The notes under the pieces: generated by a model
Seen by the model: the letters and a program-made list of their open reading frames with translations, nothing else
Told to the model about the DNA's origin: nothing
Databases searched by the model: none
DNA from: Nanogingivalis sp963545035
GTDB lineage: Bacteria; Patescibacteriota; Saccharimonadia; Saccharimonadales; Saccharimonadaceae
NCBI GenBank assembly: GCA_963545035.1
Contig: CAUUHU010000001.1
Location: 1 to 50,721, forward strand
Direction of reading: 5' to 3'
Length of the DNA stretch: 50,721 bases
In this document: in pieces, positions 31,535-40,249 of the stretch
How positions within the stretch are numbered: position 1 is the first letter of the stretch
Layout of the letters: the number at the start of each line of letters is the position of its first letter
Translations under genes and position numbers: made by a program

Positions 31535-31888
31535 ATGAAAGAATTCGACACGGAAACGATTCAATCACTCTTAAGGCAAACCGGTTTTGTGATTATACAA
31601 ACAGAATCACAACCAACGGTTTTTAAAATTAAGGCTACTCATAAGGGTGGTGAACTCAATATCGAATACACAAATAGCGAACTTGGTCTTTCTTTACGAA
31701 GTAGTTCAGAACTAGAAATCTTAGTAAATAAACGTGAAGTTATTCTAGCGTTTGAAAACGATATTTTAACTAAACAACGCGATGAACAGAAACTGATAGT
31801 TTTAATACTAAAACACCATTCTTTGAGGCAAGTAAAGGTCTCACTAATTTTATTAAAAAGATGGAGTATGTTTTCAAACTATAGATAA
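31535..31888 (+). CDS. Uncharacterised 117-residue protein
   Basis: No family recognised. ATG 31535 has CGGAGGT 6-12 nt upstream; an ATG at 31493 lies inside the promoter and is rejected. The N-terminal TETIQSLLRQTGFVIIQTES has a helix then strand pattern similar in layout to the protein at 30981, so the two adjacent small genes may be distant relatives, but identity is too low to claim it. Own promoter and terminator. Confidence 0.65.
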   Translation: MKEFDTETIQSLLRQTGFVIIQTESQPTVFKIKATHKGGELNIEYTNSELGLSLRSSSELEILVNKREVILAFENDILTKQRDEQKLIVLILKHHSLRQVKVSLILLKRWSMFSNYR

Positions 31889-31896
31889 AACTCCTC

Positions 31897-31922
31897 GAAG
31901 CTCAAATGAGCTTCTTTTTTTT
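31897..31922 (+). terminator. Terminator
   Basis: A 7-bp stem GAAGCTC (31897-31903) with GAGCTTC (31908-31914), loop AAAT, then eight T. Confidence 0.85.
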
Positions 31923-31949
31923 GGATTGATTTTTTAGTATAATATACCC

Positions 31950-34900
31950 ATGAATGATTTTCAGAAAATTTTCGAAAAAAAGTATAAAATGCTAAACCCC
32001 GAGCAAAAAAAAGCTGTAGACACAATTGAGGGTCCAGTTTTAGTTATTGCAGGGCCAGGAACGGGAAAGACTCAGTTGCTTTCAACCCGAATTGCAAACA
32101 TTTTGCAAAAAACCGACACTTCGCCAGAAAATATTCTGGCAATGACTTTCACAGAGGCTGGTGCTCGAAACATGCGCGAGCGTCTTTCGCAATTTATCGG
32201 AACCGATTCATATAAAATTGGAATTTTCACATATCACGGTTTTGCAAATGAAATTATTAATAATTATCGCGAATATTTTCTAGATAAAGACCTCGATAGC
32301 CTGGCTGATGATTTAAACATTTTTAAAATTTTAGAGAGTTTAAAAAATAATCTTGATGATAACTCCCGTCTAAAAAAAGACAATATCAGTAGCCTAACAA
32401 CAGCAATTTCACACACAAAACAGGCGTTAATTACTCCCGAAATGCTAGCAAAAATCGCTAAACAAAATGTTGAATTAGACAAAAAACTGCTTAAAAAACT
32501 AGATGAGGAAGAAATTGATTTTTCCATCCTTGAAGAAAAAGGTATATCTAAAAAAACTGTTTTTCCTGAATTTTATGAAAATCTCCTTATTACACTAGCT
32601 GAAGTTCTAAAAGATGTAACGCCAGTTCATCCAAAAGTTAAGCCAAATCTTTTTTATACTTTCGAAGCACTCGAAAAACTCCTTGAAGAAAACAAAAATA
32701 CCGAAAAATTCTCAACAAAACCTTTCACTAGTTTTCGAAATGATTTTTTTGGAATAAAAAACGAAAACGGGCGTCTACCAAAGGATTTTTATACGAACTT
32801 AAAAATTCAAGAATTTGCCGATTTTTACAAAAAATATGAAGAAGCCCTCCATAGCAAGGGTATGTTTGATTATAACGACATGATTCTTGAAACAATTAAA
32901 ACCATCGAACAAAAAACAGAACTAAAACTATCACTCCAAGAAAAATATCAATTTATTCTTTTAGATGAATATCAAGATACTAACGCCGCGCAAAGCAGAC
33001 TTGTTGAACTTCTCACGGACAACGAGATTTTTAACGGTCGGCCAAATATTTTAGCCGTTGGTGATGATGACCAGGCAATTATGGCTTTTCAGGGCGCTAA
33101 AAGCTCAAACATGCTCGACTTCTATCATCGCTACAAAGATACAGAAGTTATTAACCTACGAATAAACTACCGCTCAAGAAGTGAAATTTTATATTCTGCT
33201 AAAAATATTGCGGAACAAATCGAAAGCAGACTAAGTGAAAACTTACCAACGCGAATCGATAAAGACATTGAAGCTTTCGATGATTCTAAATTCGAAAGCC
33301 CGTATCTTGTTCGAAAAGATTTTTTGAGCCAAATTTCAGAGTTTGGCTGGATTGCAGATGAAATTTCGAATTTAATAAAATCCGGGGTTAGCCCGAAAGA
33401 AATTGCAGTGCTTGCACCAAAGCATAACCCTTTGCAAATGCTTGCACCATATTTAAAACGCCAAGAAATAGCCGTTTCTTATGAGAAGAAAGAAAATATT
33501 TTTGAAGATGAAATCATTAGCTCGCTAATTAAAATTTCACAACTCATTATTGCAATTTCAGATAACAATTTGGACAAAACAAATGCACTTTTTCCTGAAA
33601 TTTTAAGCTTTGATTTTTGGAAGTTAAATCCTGTTGAAATTTGGAAATTAAGTTGGGAAATTAATTCTAAGCAAGAAACTGTAAATTCTTGGCTCCCCGA
33701 AAGCCTAGTTTGTGAAGATAAAAATATTTCTCAAATTGTAGAGTTCATTATTTCATTATCGCAAAAAATCGATAGTTATAGCCTTGAGTCTATTCTTGAT
33801 ATATTGCTCGGTAGCGTAAAATGGAATGTGAAAAAGGGGAAGATTGTAGAAAACCCTAGTCAGCACGATGCTAGCGAAATTTTCGAAAGCCCAATTCGAA
33901 AACTATTCAACCAAGATTCTGACGAAAGTTATTATGATACCTTATCGAATTTGATTGTTTTGCGCGAAAATTTGCGAGAATTTACACGAGAGCATTCGAA
34001 TTCATTGCGAGACCTCGTGGCCTTCGCTGAAGATTACGAAAACGCAGGAATGCGGATAATTAACACAAACCCCCACAAAACAACCGATAACGCGGTTCAA
34101 TTAATGACAGCTTTTCAAGCGAAAGGTTTGGAGTTTTCACATGTTTTTATGATTGATACCAATAATCGGGTCTGGAATGGAAAAAACAATAATTTCCAAA
34201 GTGTTCGTTTCCCAAAAAATCTTGAATTCATACCAATCGCAGATGAAGGCAAAGATACTAAATTGCGCTTGTTGTTTGTGGCGATTACGCGCGCAAAAAC
34301 GCATCTTTATATGACGAATCATTTGATGAGCTTTTCTGGCGAGAAAAATACTCGGCTAGAATTTTTTGATGAACATGAAAAAGAAACAGAAGATGAAAAA
34401 TTCTTTGTTGCTAGCTTTTTACCTGAAAAATTCCAAAAAATCGAGCTTGAAGAAAATGATGCCAAAGAATTAGATATTCAAACTAGTTGGCACGATTTTT
34501 ATAGACCGAAAAACGACTCAATGCGGGATTTATTAAAGAATCGTCTTGAAAATTACGCAATTAGTGCTACACACTTAAATAATTTTATCGATGTTGAATA
34601 CGGCGGACCTATTAGCTTTTTCGAAAATATAATTTTGCGCTTTCCTCAAGGATATTCTACAAATAGCATTGCTGGAAACTTAGCCCATAACGCTTTTCGA
34701 AAAGCTCAAAATGAACTAAACCAAAACGGATTTTTCGATAGCCAAAATATTATTAAAGGTCTTGAAAAAGATATTTCGAAATACGTTTTAACAGATGAAG
34801 ACAAAGCAAAAATCTTAAAAACTGCAACTAAATCTGTTGAAAAAATATTCTCAACAAAAAGCGAACTATTCCAAAAAGGAAACCGCGCAGAAGAAAACTT

Positions 34901-35471
34901 CCATTCGAAGGGAATCATGCTTGGAAACGCGCACCTAACTGGAACCGTTGATTTGCTGATTATTGATAAAAACAGTAAAGAAATTACGATTTTAGATTGG
35001 AAAACAGGTTCAATACCTCTGGACTCAAAAGATAGAAGTAAAATTGTTGTAAATTCGAAGATTTATAAATATGAACAACAGTTGTTTTTCTATAAATTTA
35101 TGGTCGAAAACTCGAAAGAATTTTCTGGCTATAAAGTGAAGTCTGGAATATTGCAATTCGTTCAGCCAAATGTGGATGGTGATATTGCAAGCCATTCTAT
35201 CGATTTCGAAACTCCCGCAAACAAGTTACGTGCAGAATTCACCAATCTATTAATTCAAGCCGTTTTCGAAAAGATTAAAAAATTCGATTTCGACGATGAT
35301 ATTTTAAAATTCTCTGAAGAAAACTTAAAAGGAATTAAAAAGTTCGAAAATCAACTGGTTAAAGAGTTTGCGATATCTCATAATTTAGAAGAGGTAACGC
35401 TCTATAAAAAGGTAAAAAGAGGTTCATCTCATAGTTTAGTATTAACCAAGATAAAATTAAAAGATTTTTAA
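31950..35471 (+). CDS. UvrD-type helicase fused to RecB-like nuclease
   Basis: A superfamily 1A helicase-nuclease, 1173 residues, likely a single-chain RecB/AddA-like enzyme for double-strand-break repair and recombination. Helicase motifs: Walker A AGPGTGKT (34-41), LDEYQDT, GDDDQAIMAFQGA, INYRSRSE, TAFQAKGLEF and FVAITRAK. The C terminus carries a PD-(D/E)xK nuclease: NLAHNAFRKA, TGTVDLLIID (Asp about 1001) and ILDWKTG (DWK about 1016-1018), plus a Q/Y motif YEQQLFFYKF. No iron-sulfur cysteines are seen. Start 31950 is 6 nt after TATAAT (leaderless). No adjacent recC, recD or addB partner. Confidence 0.92.
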   Translation: MNDFQKIFEKKYKMLNPEQKKAVDTIEGPVLVIAGPGTGKTQLLSTRIANILQKTDTSPENILAMTFTEAGARNMRERLSQFIGTDSYKIGIFTYHGFANEIINNYREYFLDKDLDSLADDLNIFKILESLKNNLDDNSRLKKDNISSLTTAISHTKQALITPEMLAKIAKQNVELDKKLLKKLDEEEIDFSILEEKGISKKTVFPEFYENLLITLAEVLKDVTPVHPKVKPNLFYTFEALEKLLEENKNTEKFSTKPFTSFRNDFFGIKNENGRLPKDFYTNLKIQEFADFYKKYEEALHSKGMFDYNDMILETIKTIEQKTELKLSLQEKYQFILLDEYQDTNAAQSRLVELLTDNEIFNGRPNILAVGDDDQAIMAFQGAKSSNMLDFYHRYKDTEVINLRINYRSRSEILYSAKNIAEQIESRLSENLPTRIDKDIEAFDDSKFESPYLVRKDFLSQISEFGWIADEISNLIKSGVSPKEIAVLAPKHNPLQMLAPYLKRQEIAVSYEKKENIFEDEIISSLIKISQLIIAISDNNLDKTNALFPEILSFDFWKLNPVEIWKLSWEINSKQETVNSWLPESLVCEDKNISQIVEFIISLSQKIDSYSLESILDILLGSVKWNVKKGKIVENPSQHDASEIFESPIRKLFNQDSDESYYDTLSNLIVLRENLREFTREHSNSLRDLVAFAEDYENAGMRIINTNPHKTTDNAVQLMTAFQAKGLEFSHVFMIDTNNRVWNGKNNNFQSVRFPKNLEFIPIADEGKDTKLRLLFVAITRAKTHLYMTNHLMSFSGEKNTRLEFFDEHEKETEDEKFFVASFLPEKFQKIELEENDAKELDIQTSWHDFYRPKNDSMRDLLKNRLENYAISATHLNNFIDVEYGGPISFFENIILRFPQGYSTNSIAGNLAHNAFRKAQNELNQNGFFDSQNIIKGLEKDISKYVLTDEDKAKILKTATKSVEKIFSTKSELFQKGNRAEENFHSKGIMLGNAHLTGTVDLLIIDKNSKEITILDWKTGSIPLDSKDRSKIVVNSKIYKYEQQLFFYKFMVENSKEFSGYKVKSGILQFVQPNVDGDIASHSIDFETPANKLRAEFTNLLIQAVFEKIKKFDFDDDILKFSEENLKGIKKFENQLVKEFAISHNLEEVTLYKKVKRGSSHSLVLTKIKLKDF

Positions 35472-35479
35472 TAAAATAC

Positions 35480-35508
35480 TTGAAAGCATAAGCGTTTTGT
35501 GATAAAAT
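35480..35508 (+). promoter_or_regulatory. Promoter of the surface-protein gene
   Basis: TTGAAA (35480-35485), 17 nt, TAAAAT (35503-35508) with a TGA extension; start near 35515, leader of about 28 nt with GAGAGGGG before ATG. Confidence 0.7.
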
Positions 35509-35542
35509 TACACACGTATTAAGTTTAGTTTGAGAGGGGAAA

Positions 35543-37807
35543 ATGAACTTACATAAAAAAGTAATTTTATCATTAGCCACAGGTGGCTTACTTTGTATTG
35601 GTGCTTTTGTTGCAATCAGCGCTACACAAAAAACAAAACAAGTTAATCAAATAATTCAAAGTGATGATTTTTCATCATATCCACAAGGAGCAGAATATAG
35701 AGATAATGCTTCTTTCGGTAAATGGAATGTCTTGTTTACCGGATACGGAAAAGTAAAAATTGTGCCAAATGGCGGTGCTGGAAATGCCCTAGAGCTCGCT
35801 CCAATAGCGCATACTGGCCCAACAGATACTTCTTCAATTATGGTAGTTGGAAGCCCTGTTGGTAATACTTTTACGTATAGCGGAAAAATTTCTACTCAAG
35901 AACAGCTTCGAACTGGCGCAGCTCCAAATGCTTGGGAAACAGCGTGGATAGTTTGGAATCATATTGATAATGATCACTACTATTATTTTGTAGCTCGTGC
36001 AGACGGTTGGGAGTTAGGAAAACGTGATCCAAAATATGCAAATAGTCAAAGGTTTATGGCAACTGGAAGTGAAAGCTGGCCTCTAGCTTCAACTAAAGAT
36101 TTCAAAATTAGTAAAAAGAACAATACTATTCAAGTTGATATAAATGGTCAAACTATCGCAACTGTTGTTGATAATGAAAATCCTTACAACAGCGGTCGAG
36201 TTGGAATCTATTCAGAAGACGCACGCATTCTTGCGGACGATATTGTTGTTGATGACACCGCAAATATTACAGGAACTATAAACAATGGTGGAATTGCTTC
36301 TATTGAAGGAAATCCAAAAATTGGTTCAACGCTTACAGCAAAAATTAACGATCAAGACGGTATTAAACAGATAATTGGTTACCAGTGGTTATTAACTGGT
36401 CAAGATATTTCTGGGGCAACAAATTCAACATTCGTTCCCACTGCAAACGAAAAGGGCAAAGCAGTTACCGTTCGAATAACCTACGTTGATAATACAGGTA
36501 AAGTTGAAAGCCATATTAGTGCACCTGTTCAAATTACAGATGGAACAATTCAAGCTAACAATACTGGTACTGTCGCCATTGAGGGTGACCCAAAAGTTGG
36601 CTCAACACTTACGGCAAAAGTTAGCGACAAAGACGGTCTTTCTTCTTCAAAAATCCAGTATACTTGGACTGTAGGCGATCAAGTAGTTATCGGAAATACT
36701 TCCGCTAACCTTCCAATAATTGAAGATTATTTAGGCAAAACTGTAAAAGTCCACGCTTATTACGATGATGATGCTGCTCATGAAGAAAATATAGATAGCG
36801 CAACTGTTGGTCCAGTAGCTAAAGGTGATCAGACTATTTCTATTCCTCCTGAAACTCCAGGTAAAGATCAAAAAGATAATTTTGAAAATTACACAAGCGG
36901 ATCAACATTTAGCGATGGTAAAAAGTTTGCCGATTGGGAACTAGTTTACGGTAATGCATCTGTCGCTTCAAATGGTGGAAACAAAACTCTAAATCTTTCA
37001 TCAAAACCAGGTCAAGATTCGGCATCGTTGATGCTCGGAAAAACGCTAGATAAAGACTTCACTTATAGTGGCACGATCAATTCTTTAACACAACTTTCAG
37101 CAACACCAAAGAATTGGGAAACAGAATGGATTGTTTGGAATTACACAGATAGCAATCACTTCTACTACTTAGCGCCTCGTGAAAACGGTTGGGTTTTAGC
37201 TAAAAGAAATGGTAACCCAAACAATCCTGAAATTTTAGCAACAGGGTCTGACACCTTTCCAGCAAATTCACCTAAAAACTTCAAAATCGAAAGAAAAGGA
37301 AACACTTTCGAAATTACATTAAATGGAAAGAATCTCGCTTCAGTTACTGACAATTCTCCAATAAATCAAGGTCGAATTGGTCTATACACTTACAATTCAG
37401 CTATTAATATTGATAACATTGAACTTGTTCAAAAAGATCAAAATCAACCTGCTACACCTACGCCCACACCCGTAACTCCAGTAAATCCTACACCTGTAAC
37501 TCCAGTAAATCCTACTCCTGTAACTCCAACTCCAGTAAACAATTCAAACACAGGAGCAAATACAAACGCACCAGCTGCGCCAAATACTCCTCAAAATGCA
37601 CTAACTCCAGCTAACAATGCTGCTACACCAAAAGCAGATAAAAATGCTGAAAACGGTAATAGTGCAAAGCATCTTTCAGCTCCGAATACAGGAGCTAACG
37701 GATATGCTCTTACGACACTATTCTTATTGGGAGCTACTGGATTAACAACACTTTCAATTATAATAGCTTTGAAATTCAAAAAAGCTAAAATCAATATTAA
37801 TGAATAA
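35543..37807 (+). CDS. Secreted, probably wall-anchored modular surface protein
   Basis: 754 residues with a signal peptide (HKKVILSLATGGLLCIGAFVA, about 4-24). Two copies of a jelly-roll/LamG-like domain lie at about 35-240 and 440-645; both contain W-E-T-x-WIVWN followed by an HYYY/HFYY and GW-x-L-x-KR pattern. Between them are two Ig-like repeats of about 90 residues, each opening IEG(N/D)PK(I/V)GSTLTAK. A Pro/Thr/Val-rich linker (about 650-680) leads to SAPNTGAN (PNTG 714-717), a membrane helix and a basic tail, the layout of a sortase substrate. Likely role: sugar-binding adhesion to a host cell; inferred. Overlaps the next gene by 8 nt. Confidence 0.85.
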   Translation: MNLHKKVILSLATGGLLCIGAFVAISATQKTKQVNQIIQSDDFSSYPQGAEYRDNASFGKWNVLFTGYGKVKIVPNGGAGNALELAPIAHTGPTDTSSIMVVGSPVGNTFTYSGKISTQEQLRTGAAPNAWETAWIVWNHIDNDHYYYFVARADGWELGKRDPKYANSQRFMATGSESWPLASTKDFKISKKNNTIQVDINGQTIATVVDNENPYNSGRVGIYSEDARILADDIVVDDTANITGTINNGGIASIEGNPKIGSTLTAKINDQDGIKQIIGYQWLLTGQDISGATNSTFVPTANEKGKAVTVRITYVDNTGKVESHISAPVQITDGTIQANNTGTVAIEGDPKVGSTLTAKVSDKDGLSSSKIQYTWTVGDQVVIGNTSANLPIIEDYLGKTVKVHAYYDDDAAHEENIDSATVGPVAKGDQTISIPPETPGKDQKDNFENYTSGSTFSDGKKFADWELVYGNASVASNGGNKTLNLSSKPGQDSASLMLGKTLDKDFTYSGTINSLTQLSATPKNWETEWIVWNYTDSNHFYYLAPRENGWVLAKRNGNPNNPEILATGSDTFPANSPKNFKIERKGNTFEITLNGKNLASVTDNSPINQGRIGLYTYNSAINIDNIELVQKDQNQPATPTPTPVTPVNPTPVTPVNPTPVTPTPVNNSNTGANTNAPAAPNTPQNALTPANNAATPKADKNAENGNSAKHLSAPNTGANGYALTTLFLLGATGLTTLSIIIALKFKKAKININE
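37469..37528 (+). repeat. 24-nt tandem repeat in the proline-rich linker
   Basis: Units at 37469-37492 and 37493-37516 differ at two bases, and half a unit follows. Each encodes PVTPVNPT. Repeat number could vary between strains and change linker length. Confidence 0.85.
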
Positions 37808-38729
37808 TCTATTTTTAAATAAACAGTTCATTTTAACTCGCGTGGATTTTGACAAACATCAGAATCCACGCTGGAAATTAGCAAATCTAGAATCTGATGA
37901 AATATTAAACTTTTCGCCAAATTTCGAAGAGAAAATTACTGTAAAAGTTGATCTTTCGCAACGTTTTTGCATTGGCTGGCACAATTTAAAGACTGGCGAA
38001 GATTTCACTTGTCCAGATAAAGTTATTCTTGATAAAAAATATAATCAATGCCCGAAGTGTCAACAACGAACAGGCTTTAACCCCGCCTTTTACAACGTAG
38101 ATGCAAGCGAAGTTTCCTCGCAACAGCAGATTCGAAATTCGCAACCGCATTTTGTTTATCTAGCGTATTTTTCGGATGAAATTATTAAAGTTGGTATTAG
38201 TTTTTCTGGAAGAGGAATTACTAGATTGCTTGAACAAGGCGCTCGTGCAGCGTTAATTTTGGGTGAATTTTCAAGCGCCAATATTGCTCGTAGCTATGAA
38301 GAGAAAATTTCAAAAATGCCAGAATTCTGCGAAAATGTAAAAGCAAGCGGAAAGCTAAAAACGCTTGAACGAAAATTTAACTTTAAAGAAGCCGAGAAGA
38401 AACTTCTTTCTGCACGGGAAAAAATTGAACAAATACAAAAAATAAATTTCGAAAAAAACCAGCCTTTAAATTTAGACAAGTTCTATATGAAAGATAACAA
38501 CTTTCTACCTAGAGAGATTATTCTAGCTACAGATTGTGCCCAAAGTGACGATTCTCTAATTTTTTCGGGGATTCTAAAAGCCCAGATTGGGTATATATTA
38601 CTAGCCGAGCAACAAAATGAAATTATTACTTTACCGCTTCGAAAATTTACAGGTTATAAGATTAGGTTTTTGCCAGAAAATATCAAACTAGAATTACCAA
38701 AACGACAAGTAAGCTTGTTTGATTTTTAA
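37800..38729 (+). CDS. DUF2797 family protein
   Basis: A 309-residue protein matching my memory of the DUF2797 family, function unknown. A zinc-like cysteine set lies at FCIGWHN, FTCPDK and CPKCQQRTGF, and the family core HFVYLAYFSDEIIKVGIS followed by ITRLLEQGARAALIL resembles a GIY-YIG-like layout with a conserved EQGA. The last 90 residues (after LPREIILAT) have beta character. It overlaps the surface-protein gene by 8 nt (ATGAATAA), so it is probably translated by coupling, although the roles look unrelated. Confidence 0.8.
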   Translation: MNNLFLNKQFILTRVDFDKHQNPRWKLANLESDEILNFSPNFEEKITVKVDLSQRFCIGWHNLKTGEDFTCPDKVILDKKYNQCPKCQQRTGFNPAFYNVDASEVSSQQQIRNSQPHFVYLAYFSDEIIKVGISFSGRGITRLLEQGARAALILGEFSSANIARSYEEKISKMPEFCENVKASGKLKTLERKFNFKEAEKKLLSAREKIEQIQKINFEKNQPLNLDKFYMKDNNFLPREIILATDCAQSDDSLIFSGILKAQIGYILLAEQQNEIITLPLRKFTGYKIRFLPENIKLELPKRQVSLFDF

Positions 38730-38755
38730 CTTTAAAACTGCTAAAATATAATTAA

Positions 38756-40249
38756 ATGAGCAAGGCATTATATAGAAAATATCGTAGTAAAAAATTAAGC
38801 GAGGTTGTAGGACAAAATCACATCACAACCGTTCTTGAGAATGCTTTGAAACAACATAAAATTGCTCACGCGTATCTTTTCACGGGGCCACGCGGAGTTG
38901 GCAAAACTTCGATTGCCCGAATTCTAGCTCACGAAATTAATAACTTACCATATTCAGAAGAAGAAAACCACCCAGACATTATCGAGATTGATGCTGCTAG
39001 CCACAATGGCGTTGACGATATTCGCCAGCTTCGCGACAATATACAAGTTGCGCCTTTTTCTGCCAAATATCGTGTTTATATTATCGATGAAGTTCATATG
39101 CTTTCGAAAGCCGCCTTCAACGCTTTGCTTAAAACCCTCGAAGAACCACCAGAACACGCTGTTTTTATCTTAGCTACAACCGATGCTCATAAACTGCCAC
39201 CCACAATTATCAGCCGAACCCAGCGTTTTGTTTTTCGGTTCATTTCGAAAGAAGACGTTTGCAAACATCTGGAATTTATCGCTAAAAACGAAAAAATCAA
39301 AATTTCGAAGGAGGCGATTGAAATTATTGCTGAGCGTGGTGAAGGTAGTTTTCGTGATAGCATTTCCTTGCTTGATCAAATCTCAAGCATTTCGAAGGGT
39401 AGCGAAGAAATTACAGCAAAACTGCTTGAAGAAACTCTCGGTTTGGCATCAAAAACACAAATTAACGCCTTAATTTCGGCTTTCGAAAATCAAAATGCGA
39501 ATGAAATTCTTAAAATTGTGCGAGAAATTCGAGATTCTGGTGTGGATTTAAAAAATTTCGCCAGCCAGCTTCTGAATTTTATTACCGAAAATGTCGGCGT
39601 AAAACCGTATCTTTCGCAACTCTTAGTTCCACTCACATGCGCAGAAAAATCAAATTTCATTGAAATGGAGCTTCTTTCGATTTTTATTCGGCCAGATTTT
39701 ACACCTCAAATCACCCCAGCAGAACAACAGATTTTACCTACACCTAAGCCCATTCAGGCACAAGAAGCAACGACTCAGCCCAAGGCTAAAAATGAAACTT
39801 TCGAAAATCAGCCAAACGAAAAAAAGAAGAATAAAGAACCTCTTGAAAAAAAAGAAACTAAAGCTACAAAAGCTAAAATTCCGCAAAAAAAAGTTAAAAC
39901 AACCGAAATTTTGCTTGAAAATGAAGACTTGGGTGAGGCGCGCGAATTCAAATGGGGAGACTTTTGCAACGCCGTTAATGAAGAAGACAAAGGTATTCAA
40001 ACAATCTTAAAACAGTCTGGTTACACTTTCGAAAATGGTAAAATTAAAATTTATACAGGCTTTCCTTTTAAGAAAAAGCAACTCGAAAAAGCAAAAGCGC
40101 AAGCTTCAATGGGGAAAGCATTGAAGAAAATTAACGCAGGAGGCTGGAGTATTGAGGTTTTTGGAACCGCAAAACCAGCTAACGACCCAGAGATTGCGAG
40201 TGTACAGGATTTAATGGGGGGTGGAGAAATGGTAAAAATCGATGAATAA
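38756..40249 (+). CDS. dnaX: DNA polymerase III subunit gamma/tau, lacking the zinc module
   Basis: Clamp-loader ATPase, 497 residues. The N terminus YRKYRSKKLSEVVGQNHI, Walker A GPRGVGKTS (44-52), DEVHMLS (111-117), LLKTLEEPP and the sensor SRTQRF are canonical. Between Walker A and IIEIDAASHNG the usual four-cysteine zinc module is absent and replaced by about ten acidic residues (NNLPYSEEENHPD). The region about 330-380 is a charged linker, followed by a short tau-like tail. Start: TAAAAT (38742-38747) lies 8 nt before ATG, with no ribosome-binding site. Overlaps dnaB by 8 nt. Confidence 0.95.
   Translation: MSKALYRKYRSKKLSEVVGQNHITTVLENALKQHKIAHAYLFTGPRGVGKTSIARILAHEINNLPYSEEENHPDIIEIDAASHNGVDDIRQLRDNIQVAPFSAKYRVYIIDEVHMLSKAAFNALLKTLEEPPEHAVFILATTDAHKLPPTIISRTQRFVFRFISKEDVCKHLEFIAKNEKIKISKEAIEIIAERGEGSFRDSISLLDQISSISKGSEEITAKLLEETLGLASKTQINALISAFENQNANEILKIVREIRDSGVDLKNFASQLLNFITENVGVKPYLSQLLVPLTCAEKSNFIEMELLSIFIRPDFTPQITPAEQQILPTPKPIQAQEATTQPKAKNETFENQPNEKKKNKEPLEKKETKATKAKIPQKKVKTTEILLENEDLGEAREFKWGDFCNAVNEEDKGIQTILKQSGYTFENGKIKIYTGFPFKKKQLEKAKAQASMGKALKKINAGGWSIEVFGTAKPANDPEIASVQDLMGGGEMVKIDE

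Noticed and set aside
37469..37540. Tandem repeat as a CRISPR-like array
   Set aside because: There are no spacers; it is in-frame coding for a proline-rich stalk.
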